Shown here in pieces: positions 1 to 7,437 of a stretch of DNA of 19,304 nucleotides. The notes under the pieces are model-generated. The model had not been told where the DNA came from. It made no database searches and worked only from the letters and a program-made list of their open reading frames with translations. This DNA is from Syntrophorhabdaceae bacterium (GTDB taxonomy: Bacteria > Desulfobacterota > Syntrophorhabdia > Syntrophorhabdales > Syntrophorhabdaceae). The stretch is from assembly GCA_026416315.1 (NCBI GenBank), contig JAOAFK010000070.1:1-19304 (forward strand), read 5' to 3'. The position numbers were made by a program, and so were the translations under genes. The number at the start of each line of letters is the position of its first letter. Position 1 is the stretch's first letter.

Positions 1-519
1 ATAAGATCCATGTTTGAGGGTGATTTACTTGTAAGGGTTGGCAATGATGCCATCAATGATGCAACGACCCCTGAAGAGGCATTGAAAAACCTCGAGGCAG
101 TTATACCTTTCATTGAATTACCCGATCTTGTATATGACCCGAATGTCAAGATGAACGGGCCGGCGATAGCCGCCATCAATGTAGGTGCAAGATATGGTGT
201 AATGGGAGACCCCATTGTCCTTGAAGCCACAAAAGAGTGGATGGAAAGGCTTAAAAATTTTACCTTACAAATATACGATGGAGCAGGTGTATTGCTTACA
301 GATGGAAAGGGTTCAGCCCTGCTTGGTGACCCATTGACTGTAGTTCTTTGGATAAAAGATTCTCTTTTGAAAGAAGGTAAAAAATTAAAAAAAGGTGATA
401 TCCTTTCTTTAGGAACGATTGGAAGGATGATGCCGGTAAAGCCGAACACAACAATAAAGGCTAAATATATTGACCTTGATCCTAAAGGACCTGTTGAGGT
501 TACGGTAATATTTAAATAG
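1..519 (+). CDS. 2-keto-4-pentenoate hydratase-like protein (FAH/MhpD family), 5'-truncated
   Basis: The reading frame is open to the first base of the window, so the ATG at 10 is probably internal and the N-terminal part lies upstream. The visible residues match the C-terminal two thirds of the MhpD/2-oxopent-4-enoate hydratase branch of the fumarylacetoacetate hydrolase fold. The F-E-G-D-L segment just after base 10 aligns with the I-E-A-E-I metal-binding segment of MhpD, which keeps two acidic ligands (E and D). The late block G-x-x-L-L-G-D-P-L-x-x-V-L-W followed by G-D-I-L-S-L-G-T matches the family's GNPL-NAVLWL and GDIV-SLG blocks. Members hydrate, decarboxylate or isomerise 2-keto acids from aromatic or meta-cleavage catabolism; the substrate here cannot be read from sequence. 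The nucleotidase gene starts 14 bases downstream, so the two may be co-transcribed. The family is fairly sure, the reaction is not. Confidence 0.8.
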   Translation: MRSMFEGDLLVRVGNDAINDATTPEEALKNLEAVIPFIELPDLVYDPNVKMNGPAIAAINVGARYGVMGDPIVLEATKEWMERLKNFTLQIYDGAGVLLTDGKGSALLGDPLTVVLWIKDSLLKEGKKLKKGDILSLGTIGRMMPVKPNTTIKAKYIDLDPKGPVEVTVIFK

Positions 520-533
520 TATAAAGATTTTCT

Positions 534-2076
534 GTGAAAACTAAAAAAGTTTTATTATTTTTTATCATACTACTTCTATCTTTCTCTTTCTGTTTTGCAG
601 AACCTGTTGAAATTAGAATTCTTTATGTGAATGATTTCCATGGGTTTGCAGAAAGTTATAGAACTCCTGGTTCTGAAAGATTATTAGGTGGTGTTTCCTA
701 TCTTGCAGGTTTAATAGATAATCTTCGCAGGGAAAAACCGACCATTCTTCTTTCAGCAGGTGATATGATTCAGGGCAACAACTGGGCAAATCTGACTGAA
801 GGAAAATCTGTAATTGAACTTATGAATGCCATGAGTTTTGATGCAATGGTCGTGGGAAATCATGAATTCGATTTCGGTTTAGATGTTTTAAAAAAAAGGA
901 TATCTGAGTCAAGCTTTTTCATACTGGGCGCAAATGTCTATGGGTTTGATGGATTAAAACCTTATATCATCAAAGAGCTGTCAGGTGTAAAGATAGGTAT
1001 CATAGGTGTTATTACAGAGGATACCCCTAAATCAACCCATCCAAAGAATGTGGTGGGTTTAAAATTTTTTTCTGTGGAAGATACTGTGAAAAAATATCTG
1101 AAGGAATTAAATGGCAAGGCAGATGTGATAGTTGTTTTATCCCATATAGGTTTTTTTGCAGACAGACTCCTTGCACAGAATGTAAGAGGTATTGATATAA
1201 TTGTAGGTGGCCACTCCCATACAAAAGTTGAAAAACCTCTTATGATAGGAAAAACCATAATAGTTCAGGCATGGGAACATGGAAAGGCCCTTGGTGTATT
1301 GGATTTGACATTAGAAAATGGAAAAACCATAAAATTTGAAGGTCAGCTGAAAGAGATAGGTCCTGAAATCGGTTTTGAGGATACGACCATAAAAGCCATT
1401 GTGGACAAATACGAAAAAATAGTCAATGCCACCCTCGGTGAGACAATAGGGACAGCGATTTGTGATTTAGAGGCTAAAGATGTGAGAAAGAAAGAAACGA
1501 GTCTTGGCAATTTAATTGCAGATATTATTCGAGAAAAAGCCGGTGCAGATATTGCGATAGTTAACGGCGGTTCCATAAGGACAGATATCCTTAAAGGTGA
1601 AATAAAAATAAGGGATGTCTATACTGTTTTACCCTTTGACAATTATATAGTTGCCATAAAAATGTCTGGAAAAAAGGTAAAAGAATCCATTGAACACGGT
1701 GTTTCTGCTGTTGAAGGTGATGCAGGTAGTTTTCCACAGGTATCGGGTATAAGATTTACATATAATCCTAACGCACCTCCTGGAGGAAGGATAAAAGAAA
1801 TATATGTAGGTGATAAACCCCTTGATGAAAAAAAAAGAATACGTGGTTGCCACCAATGATTTTCTCGCAGCAGGAGGAGATGGTTATAAAACCTTTGCAG
1901 AGGTATTGTTGTCTTCAAAGGATTTTTCTATTACAGGTGGAGCAATTAAAGGGGAGAAGGTGGTATATTCTGATGCAGGGAGTTTTTTGAGGGATATAGT
2001 TGTGGAATACATTAAAACAAAAAAAGTGATAGAGGCAAAAACCGAAGGAAGGATAAAGGAAGTTATGGATAAATGA
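534..2076 (+). CDS. Exported 5'-nucleotidase / UDP-sugar hydrolase family protein, interrupted by a frameshift at an A9 run
   Basis: UshA/CD73-type metallophosphoesterase that would release phosphate from nucleotides or related compounds outside the inner membrane. The start is GTG at 534, and residues 1-22 (basic start, hydrophobic core, ending C-F-A) form a signal peptide. The N-terminal metallophosphatase domain shows D34-x-H36, D77 in GDMIQG, GNHEFD with N109, H110 and D113, H204, and GGHSHT with H227 and H229: the full metal set plus the His-Asp catalytic pair. The C-terminal 5'-nucleotidase domain has V-N-G-G-S-I-R and L-P-F-D-N. In the first frame the protein ends at 1859 with a short unrelated tail. 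The missing C-terminus (A-T-N-D-F-L-A-A-G-G-D-G-Y-K-T-F onward) continues in the next frame to 2076. The frames join at the A-run 1828-1836; skipping one A restores a protein of about 513 residues, normal for the family. The second half carries a conserved substrate-stacking Phe, so the 441-residue form is probably inactive or altered. Confidence 0.85.
1828..1836 (+). other. Nine-A run at the nucleotidase frame break
   Basis: Nine consecutive A follow a G at 1827 and precede a G at 1837. Eight A would give Glu-Lys-Lys-Glu-Tyr-Val-Val and keep the family sequence in frame; nine A give a run into TGA at 1857-1859. A9 is long enough for transcriptional slippage, which is known at A9 in Thermus dnaX. 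It is also a typical place for a sequencing or assembly error. The sequence alone cannot decide between these. Confidence 0.8.
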
Positions 2077-2270
2077 AGGTTTATGTAAATGGAAAACCCG
2101 TTGAACTCTTACCTGGTATGACTGTAAAGCATGCCCTTATCAGCTCAGGTTTAATAAAAGAGATTGAAGCAGGGAAAAAGGTCTATGATGAATGGGGCAA
2201 TGAGATAGGGCTCGATGGAGCCCTTTCAGAAGGTGTTGAGATTTTTGTTGAAAAGGCAAAAAAAGAATAA
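2073..2270 (+). CDS. Small beta-grasp-like protein of unknown function (65 aa)
   Basis: Starts at an ATGA overlap with the stop of the nucleotidase gene, so it is probably translationally coupled to it. No enzyme is recognised. The N-terminal pattern V-x-V-N-G-K-x-V-E-L-x-P-G-M-T-V-x-x-A-L (residues 3-22) resembles the first strands of ThiS/MoaD-like or ferredoxin-like beta-grasp folds. The end, G-A-L-S-E-G-V-E-I-F-V, resembles their last strand. It has no cysteines, so it is not an iron-sulfur ferredoxin, and it ends K-A-K-K-E rather than Gly-Gly, so it is not a classic sulfur carrier. There is no signal peptide, which is odd beside an exported nucleotidase. Fold assignment is inference; a function cannot be given. 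Confidence 0.65.
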   Translation: MKVYVNGKPVELLPGMTVKHALISSGLIKEIEAGKKVYDEWGNEIGLDGALSEGVEIFVEKAKKE

Positions 2271-2466
2271 AAAAACCTCTTATGATTAGATAAATGAGAC
2301 TAAAAAGCTTAACCTTATCTGTAGTTTTTTCTGTAAGACTTATTAATTTTTATGTGAATTGTGATGTTTTTGGTGGATGCCATTTTTATTTTTGAATATA
2401 TCCCAACTCCTTTAAACTTGCAAGTAAATTGGGTTGGTATTTAATATCTTTTTTGTTACCCCTTTG

Positions 2467-2494
2467 TTGAAATTTAACAATTCGTGATTATATT
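2467..2494 (+). promoter_or_regulatory. Putative sigma70-type promoter of clpB
   Basis: TTGAAA at 2467-2472, a 16-base spacer, and TATATT at 2489-2494 in a suitable position upstream of clpB. Transcription would start near 2500 and give a leader of roughly 95 bases. The -35 also resembles the TTGAA of heat-shock promoters, but no CCCCAT-like -10 is present. Confidence 0.5.
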
Positions 2495-2513
2495 AGAAAC
2501 AGTAATAAACATC

Positions 2514-2559
2514 GCCATTTAAATCCATTCTTAAATAAACTGGATTAAAAAATAATGGC
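2514..2559 (+). promoter_or_regulatory. Two-part stem-loop in the predicted clpB leader
   Basis: GCCATT (2514-2519) pairs with AATGGC (2554-2559), and inside it AATCCA (2522-2527) pairs with TGGATT (2541-2546). This gives 12 perfect pairs with an A-rich internal loop and a 13-base apical loop. It lies in the predicted untranslated leader, about 25 bases before the ribosome binding site GGAG (2584-2587) and does not cover it. It could be a leader structure or a protein-binding palindrome. Confidence 0.4.
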
Positions 2560-2594
2560 AGATGAATAAAAAAAGGAAAAAAAGGAGTTAGATT

Positions 2595-5186
2595 ATGAAC
2601 TGGGATAAATTGACCATTAAGGCACAAGAAGCAATAGCAGAGGCCCAAAAATTAGCTGAGGCGCAAAGGCATCAGATGATTGAAAACGAACATCTCCTGT
2701 TTGCCCTTATAACACAGAAAGATGGTATCGTAAAGCCCATATTAGATAAGTTAGGGGTAAATCAGGGGGTGATTTTATCAGCCCTTGAAGGTCAGTTTAA
2801 AAAGATACCCAATGTTGAAGGTCATATACAGGTATACATCTCTCATGGTCTAAAAAATGCCATTGACCTTGCATTTAAGGAGGCGGAGAGATTAAAGGAT
2901 GAATATGTGAGCACAGAGCATCTCCTAATAGGTATATGCGAAACAAAAGAAGGCGGTGCCTATCTCATCTTAAATAAAAACGGTGTTACAAGGGAGAGTA
3001 TTTATACAGTATTAAAGGATATCAGGGGCTCTCAAAGGGTCACGGACCAGGCACCTGAAGAAAAATACCAGGCCCTTCAAAGATACTGTCGTGACCTTAC
3101 AGAGGAGGCAAGAAAAGGTAAGCTCGACCCTGTCATAGGCAGAGATGAAGAGGTAAGGCGTGTGATGCAGGTGCTATCGAGAAGAACCAAAAACAACCCT
3201 GTAATAATAGGCGAGCCCGGTGTGGGTAAGACCGCAATAGTTGAAGGCCTTGCCCAAAGAATTGTAAATGGTGATGTGCCAGAAACATTGAAAAACAAAA
3301 GGGTCCTTGCCCTTGATCTCGGTGCCATGCTGGCAGGGGCCAAATACAGGGGTGAGTTTGAGGATAGGCTTAAGGCTGTTCTCAAAGAAATCAATGAGTC
3401 ATCGGGAACAATTATACTATTTATAGATGAGCTCCATACTATTGTCGGTGCTGGTAGTGCTCAGGGTGCCATAGATGCATCCAATATGTTAAAACCTGCC
3501 CTTGCAAGGGGCGAATTGCGATGCATAGGCGCCACGACCCTCGATGAATATAGAAAATATGTGGAGAAAGACGCAGCCCTCGAAAGGAGATTCCAGCCAG
3601 TTTATGTGGGTGAGCCATCTGTTGAGGAGACAATAGCAATTTTAAGGGGTTTAAAGGAAAGATATGAACTCCATCACGGTGTTCGTATTAAGGATTCAGC
3701 TCTCATTGCAGCTGCAACCCTTTCACATAGATACATTACAGATAGATTTTTACCAGATAAGGCCATTGACCTTGTGGATGAGGCAGCCTCAAAGTTGAGG
3801 ATGGAGATAGACAGTGTCCCCACAGAGATAGATGAAATTGAGAGAAAGATCATCCAGGTTCAGATCGAGATAGAGGCATTAAAAAAAGAAAAGGATGAGG
3901 CATCAAAGGAGCGGCTAAAGAGGCTCGAAGAAGAGTTAAATAACCTTAAAACAGAGGTTGCGGAAAAACGCTCTCACTGGGAAAAGGAAAAGAATCTCAT
4001 AACAAAGATAAGTAGTATCAAAGAAGAGATAGACAGGGCAAAAACAGAGGCAGAAGAGGCAGAAAGAAAAGGCGATTTCGGCCGTGTTGCCGAGATCAGA
4101 TATGGAAAAATTACAAGCCTCGAAAGGGAACTAACAGAGAGCAACAAGGCCCTCATAGAATTACAGAAGTCAAGAAAGATGTTGAGAGAAGAAGTGGATG
4201 AAGAAGATATAGCAAAGGTTGTATCAAAATGGACGGGTATCCCCGTGTCCAAGATGTTAGAAGGTGAAACAGAAAAACTTGTCCATATGGAAGAGAGGCT
4301 GCATAAACGGGTGATAGGTCAGGATGAAGCTGTATCAGCAGTGTCGAATACCATAAGGAGGGCAAGGGCAGGGCTTCAGGATCCCAATAGACCCCTTGGT
4401 TCGTTTCTTTTTCTCGGCCCTACTGGTGTCGGAAAAACAGAGCTTGCCAGGGCCCTTGCTGAGTTTCTTTTTGATGACGAACAGGCAATTGTCAGAATTG
4501 ACATGAGTGAATTTATGGAAAAGCACTCTGTATCAAGGCTCATCGGTGCTCCTCCTGGATATGTGGGATATGAAGAGGGCGGTTATCTCACAGAGGCTGT
4601 AAGAAGAAGACCATACTCCATAGTGCTCCTTGATGAGGTGGAGAAGGCCCATCCTGAAGTATTCAATGTGCTCTTACAGGTGCTTGATGATGGAAGGCTC
4701 ACAGATGGTCAGGGAAGAACTGTTGATTTCAAAAACACAGTGATTATCATGACATCCAATATAGGTAGTCAGTGGATTACAGATTTAGGCAGCAATGACT
4801 ATGAAGAGCTTAAAAAGAGGGTTATGGATGCTGTGAAGATGCACTTTAAACCTGAATTTATAAACAGAATCGATGAAATGATCATCTTCAGGTCACTATC
4901 CATGGAAAATATAAAAGAAATTGTAAAATTACAACTATCATATCTCACAAAAAGGGCACAGGAGAGAGGAATAACCCTTGAATACTCTGATGCGTTAAAG
5001 GATTATATAGCAAGAGAAGGCTATGACCCTGCTTACGGTGCAAGGCCTTTAAAAAGGCTTATTCAGAAAAAGCTTCAGGACAGCCTTGCCCTTATGATTC
5101 TAAAAGGTGAGGTAAAGGAAGGTGATAAGATCCTAATAGACATAGATAGAAAGGAAAATATCATCTTTAAGCGCATAGAAGTATAA
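2595..5186 (+). CDS. clpB: ATP-dependent disaggregase ClpB (Hsp100)
   Basis: Cytoplasmic AAA+ hexamer that, with DnaK, pulls polypeptides out of aggregates after heat or other stress. At 863 residues it is close to E. coli ClpB (857). The Clp N-domain repeats fill about residues 1-145. NBD1 has Walker A GEPGVGKT at 206-213 (K212) and Walker B ending D-E with E279, the same numbering as E. coli. The Glu/Lys-rich coiled-coil middle domain lies at about 400-525, which marks ClpB rather than ClpA. NBD2 has GPTGVGKT at 608-615 (K614) and L-L-D-E-V with E681. The M-domain and the absence of a ClpP-binding IGL/F loop fit a disaggregase, not a protease partner. GGAG sits 7 bases before the ATG. It stands alone between its own predicted promoter and the MFS gene. 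Very sure. Confidence 0.98.
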   Translation: MNWDKLTIKAQEAIAEAQKLAEAQRHQMIENEHLLFALITQKDGIVKPILDKLGVNQGVILSALEGQFKKIPNVEGHIQVYISHGLKNAIDLAFKEAERLKDEYVSTEHLLIGICETKEGGAYLILNKNGVTRESIYTVLKDIRGSQRVTDQAPEEKYQALQRYCRDLTEEARKGKLDPVIGRDEEVRRVMQVLSRRTKNNPVIIGEPGVGKTAIVEGLAQRIVNGDVPETLKNKRVLALDLGAMLAGAKYRGEFEDRLKAVLKEINESSGTIILFIDELHTIVGAGSAQGAIDASNMLKPALARGELRCIGATTLDEYRKYVEKDAALERRFQPVYVGEPSVEETIAILRGLKERYELHHGVRIKDSALIAAATLSHRYITDRFLPDKAIDLVDEAASKLRMEIDSVPTEIDEIERKIIQVQIEIEALKKEKDEASKERLKRLEEELNNLKTEVAEKRSHWEKEKNLITKISSIKEEIDRAKTEAEEAERKGDFGRVAEIRYGKITSLERELTESNKALIELQKSRKMLREEVDEEDIAKVVSKWTGIPVSKMLEGETEKLVHMEERLHKRVIGQDEAVSAVSNTIRRARAGLQDPNRPLGSFLFLGPTGVGKTELARALAEFLFDDEQAIVRIDMSEFMEKHSVSRLIGAPPGYVGYEEGGYLTEAVRRRPYSIVLLDEVEKAHPEVFNVLLQVLDDGRLTDGQGRTVDFKNTVIIMTSNIGSQWITDLGSNDYEELKKRVMDAVKMHFKPEFINRIDEMIIFRSLSMENIKEIVKLQLSYLTKRAQERGITLEYSDALKDYIAREGYDPAYGARPLKRLIQKKLQDSLALMILKGEVKEGDKILIDIDRKENIIFKRIEV

Positions 5187-5192
5187 AAATAC

Positions 5193-5271
5193 CATAAAAT
5201 ACCCCCCAATCTGTTGACAGATATAATTCACAATGTTAAGGTTAGAAAAAAGACTGGGGGGTTATTTTATG
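5193..5271 (+). promoter_or_regulatory. Long inverted repeat covering the MFS gene's RBS and start codon
   Basis: The left arm 5193-5212 pairs with the right arm 5251-5271: C5193 to T5200 with A5264 to G5271, a one-base bulge at T5263, A5201-C6-A5208 with T5255-G6-T5262, a mismatch at A5209/C5254, then T5210-T5212 with A5251-A5253. That is 19 pairs around a 38-base loop. The right arm contains the G-rich ribosome binding site (5256-5261) and the whole ATG (5269-5271). The loop contains TTGACA (5214-5219) and TATAAT (5222-5227), too close together to act as one promoter. A start of transcription in the loop would give an mRNA without the left arm. It could also act as a clpB terminator or a repressor site. 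Confidence 0.65.
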
Positions 5272-6483
5272 ATTCACTATGCCTGGATAATAGCATTTAC
5301 AGGGACCCTTGTGACTATACTTGCCCATGGTTTTGGTAGGATGTCCTATTCTGTAATACTTCCATCCATGAAGGACGGTCTTTCTTTAACTTACACCCAG
5401 CTTGGCTCCATAGCCACGGGCAACTTCATTGGGTATCTTTCCCTTGCCATAATTGGAGGTTTTTTAGCTGCTCGATTCGGTATCAGAAGGGTTGTCTTTT
5501 TGTCACTTATTGTCCTTGGTTTGAGTTTATTTCTTACAGGTTTTTCTCAATCTTTTATCTTTGCATTTTTTATGCGACTTATCTCAGGGCTTGGAAATGG
5601 TGGTAGTTATGTGCCCATTATGGCATTGCCTGCAGCATGGTTTGCCATGAAAAAGAGGGGCCTTGCAACAGGAATCGTTTCAGGGGGTATTGGGTTCGGT
5701 CTATTTCTCTCTGGCATAATACTGCCCCCTGTTATTTCAGCATTCGGTAAAGATGGATGGAGATATGCATGGTTTTTGTTGGGCATCATTGTCTTTGTAT
5801 GTGCCTTTATCTGTTATACTTTTTTGAGGAACAATCCTAAAGAAAAAGGAACAACCATGTATGGTGGTGAGGAAGAACAGAAAGGCGGTCCAAGGGTTAC
5901 ACTGTTTTCTGCATTTAAAGATGTAATTGTGGAGCCTGAGATATGGAAATTAGGTTGCGTTTATTTCATGTATGGTTTTTCATATATTATTTATCTGACA
6001 TTTTTTGTGGCTTATCTTACCAAAGAGATGGGTGTGAAGGCCACCGAAGCAGGGGGGATCTTTTCCATTCTTGGTATATTCAGTATATTCTGCGGTGTAA
6101 TTTATGGCTGGATATCTGATATGTTAGGGAGAAAATACGGCTCCATGCTTGCATATTTAAACCTTGCCATCTCATACGCAATATTTGCCTTGTGGAGAGA
6201 GCCAGCTGGTTTCTATGTATCTGCCATTACATTTGGCATAGCTGCATTTTCTATTCCAACAATAATGGCAGCAGCATCGGGAGATGCAGTGGGAGGCAGG
6301 CTTGCCCCTGCAGGTCTTGGCTTTATCACCTTATTTTTCGGGATAGGCCAAGCCTTGGGCCCTGTAATTGGTGGATGGCTTAAGGACACAACAGGTACAT
6401 TTACATATGCCTTTTTACTCTCTGCTGGTGTATCCCTTTTAGGTGCAGTGGGTTCTTTGATATTAAAAAAGAAGACTGTATAG
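5269..6483 (+). CDS. Major facilitator superfamily transporter, substrate unknown
   Basis: A 404-residue inner-membrane protein with about twelve hydrophobic helices in two six-helix halves, split by a charged loop (K-E-K-G-T-T-M-Y-G-G-E-E-E-Q-K, about residues 195-210). The loop between helices 2 and 3 has G-G-F-L-A-A-R-F-G-I-R-R, the MFS G-x-x-x-D/R-x-x-G-R-R type motif, and the second half has G-W-I-S-D-M-L-G-R-K at the equivalent place. The F-G-R-M-S-Y-S-V-I-L-P-S-M beginning resembles YbfB/YjiJ-like and oxalate/formate-type MFS members. The start at 5269 was chosen because six G lie 7 bases upstream. An ATG at 5233 in the same frame would add twelve mostly charged residues and has no ribosome binding site. 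The gene follows clpB by 82 bases and converges with the dppF-like gene 18 bases away. The family is sure, the substrate is not known. Confidence 0.9.
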   Translation: MIHYAWIIAFTGTLVTILAHGFGRMSYSVILPSMKDGLSLTYTQLGSIATGNFIGYLSLAIIGGFLAARFGIRRVVFLSLIVLGLSLFLTGFSQSFIFAFFMRLISGLGNGGSYVPIMALPAAWFAMKKRGLATGIVSGGIGFGLFLSGIILPPVISAFGKDGWRYAWFLLGIIVFVCAFICYTFLRNNPKEKGTTMYGGEEEQKGGPRVTLFSAFKDVIVEPEIWKLGCVYFMYGFSYIIYLTFFVAYLTKEMGVKATEAGGIFSILGIFSIFCGVIYGWISDMLGRKYGSMLAYLNLAISYAIFALWREPAGFYVSAITFGIAAFSIPTIMAAASGDAVGGRLAPAGLGFITLFFGIGQALGPVIGGWLKDTTGTFTYAFLLSAGVSLLGAVGSLILKKKTV

Positions 6484-6495
6484 TTTTTTAAAAAA
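6484..6495. terminator. T6A6 palindrome between converging genes
   Basis: Six T followed by six A directly after the MFS stop, between it and the stop of the dppF-like gene. The T-run could end + strand transcripts and its complement could end - strand transcripts. No GC-rich stem precedes it, and only a weak A/T stem with TTAAAAAA inside the MFS end is possible. It is a doubtful bidirectional terminator. Confidence 0.25.
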
Positions 6496-6501
6496 GATCA
6501 G

Positions 6502-7437
6502 CTAACCATCCATAAAACATGCGACCTTATGGGTATCATCTCCAATAAGGGATGGTTTTTCATTTCTGCATCTTTCTTTTTTTATGGTGCACCTCATATA
6601 ATAAGGGCAGCCATATGCGATATCATCCTTCATATCGAATCCTATTTTTATAAAATCTCCTTTTATGGATTCAATAAGCATCTTTGTATATGGATGCAAA
6701 GGATTATAGAACACCTCTTGCTTTTTTCCAGATTCAACTACCCTTCCTTTGAAAACCACGATTATCTCATCGGAAATAAACCGCACGATATTCAAATCAT
6801 GGGACACAAAGATCATGGATATGTTTCTTTTTTCCTTTATATCAAGAAAGAGGTTAATAATCTGTGCCTGAATGGATACATCAAGGGAGGATACAGGCTC
6901 ATCTGCCACAATGAGTTTTGGATTTGTGGCAATGGCCCTGCCTATGGCAACACGTTGCCTTTGACCGCCGCTCATTTCATGGGGATATTTAAAAACAAAA
7001 TCTTCATCGAGACCAACATCCTTAAGTATATCCGTTACCTGGGAAATAACACCCTTTTTATCAGTGAATCCGTGAAATATAAGGGCCTCTCCGATTGTTT
7101 CGTAAACCTTTTTTCTCGGGTTAAGGGATGAATAGGGATCCTGAAATATGATCTGCATATCCTTTCTCAATGACCTCATTTCACTTTTCTTTAAGGTTGT
7201 TAAGTCTCTGCCTTCAAAGAAGACCTTTCCACCATCTGGTTTTTCAAGAAAAAGTATACATCTTGCAAGTGTGCTTTTCCCCGAGCCACTTTCACCCACA
7301 ATACCCAAGGTAGAGCCTTTTGAGAGGTCAAAGGATATGGAATCCACAGCATTTATGACCTCTTTTTTTGAGGAAAATAGTGACCTTTTTACCTCATAAG
7401 TTTTTTTTAATTCTAAAACAGATAACAGCGTATCCAC
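6502..7437 (-). CDS. Dipeptide/oligopeptide ABC transporter ATP-binding protein, DppF/OppF type
   Basis: ATPase of an Opp/Dpp-type importer, bound to the cytoplasmic face of a permease pair. The 311 residues show Walker A GESGSGKST at 48-56, the Q-loop I-I-F-Q-D-P-Y-S-S-L-N-P that is specific to this group, signature S-G-G-Q-R-Q-R, and Walker B L-I-V-A-D-E-P. The C-terminal extension has P-L-H-P-Y-T-K and four cysteines in a C-x5-C-x6-C-x16-C pattern. The Walker B is followed by V-S-S-L-D, as in OppF/DppF, where DppD has T-T-A-L-D. It begins at a GTG and overlaps the end of the DppD-like gene by 25 bases, so the two are co-translated. No permease or binding-protein gene is adjacent, so the substrate (peptides, nickel, other) cannot be fixed. 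Confidence 0.92.
   Translation of the reverse strand: MDTLLSVLELKKTYEVKRSLFSSKKEVINAVDSISFDLSKGSTLGIVGESGSGKSTLARCILFLEKPDGGKVFFEGRDLTTLKKSEMRSLRKDMQIIFQDPYSSLNPRKKVYETIGEALIFHGFTDKKGVISQVTDILKDVGLDEDFVFKYPHEMSGGQRQRVAIGRAIATNPKLIVADEPVSSLDVSIQAQIINLFLDIKEKRNISMIFVSHDLNIVRFISDEIIVVFKGRVVESGKKQEVFYNPLHPYTKMLIESIKGDFIKIGFDMKDDIAYGCPYYMRCTIKKERCRNEKPSLIGDDTHKVACFMDG

Larger units (their letters stand above)
2271..2594. other. Intergenic region before clpB with weak hairpins
   Basis: A 324-base AT-rich stretch with no credible gene. Near the upstream end AGATAA (2288-2293) can pair with TTATCT (2315-2320), followed by six T at 2325-2330; this is a weak terminator candidate for the upstream genes. 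CCCAA (2402-2406) can pair with TTGGG (2429-2433) around TTTA/TAAA and a CTTGCAAG palindrome, with a T-run at 2449-2454. The right end holds the clpB promoter and leader stem, listed separately. No CIRCE (HrcA) inverted repeat and no good sigma32-type pair was seen. Confidence 0.5.

Noticed and set aside
2271..2594. HrcA/CIRCE control or a sigma32 promoter before clpB
   Set aside because: No TTAGCACTC-N9-GAGTGCTAA repeat and no CCCCAT-like -10 at suitable distance from TTGAA were seen.
5214..5227. TTGACA followed by TATAAT read as one strong promoter before the MFS gene
   Set aside because: Only 2 bases separate the boxes, where about 17 are needed. Each could serve with another partner (TTGACA with TAAGGT at 5237-5242), but not together.
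5233..5268. Upstream ATG as the MFS start
   Set aside because: It adds twelve mostly charged residues with no ribosome binding site, while the ATG at 5269 has a G6 run at proper spacing and begins just before the first membrane helix.
6529..7131. 200-codon open frame on the + strand
   Set aside because: It lies opposite the DppF-like ATPase, whose motifs are complete; the + strand translation shows no known domain and is a shadow.
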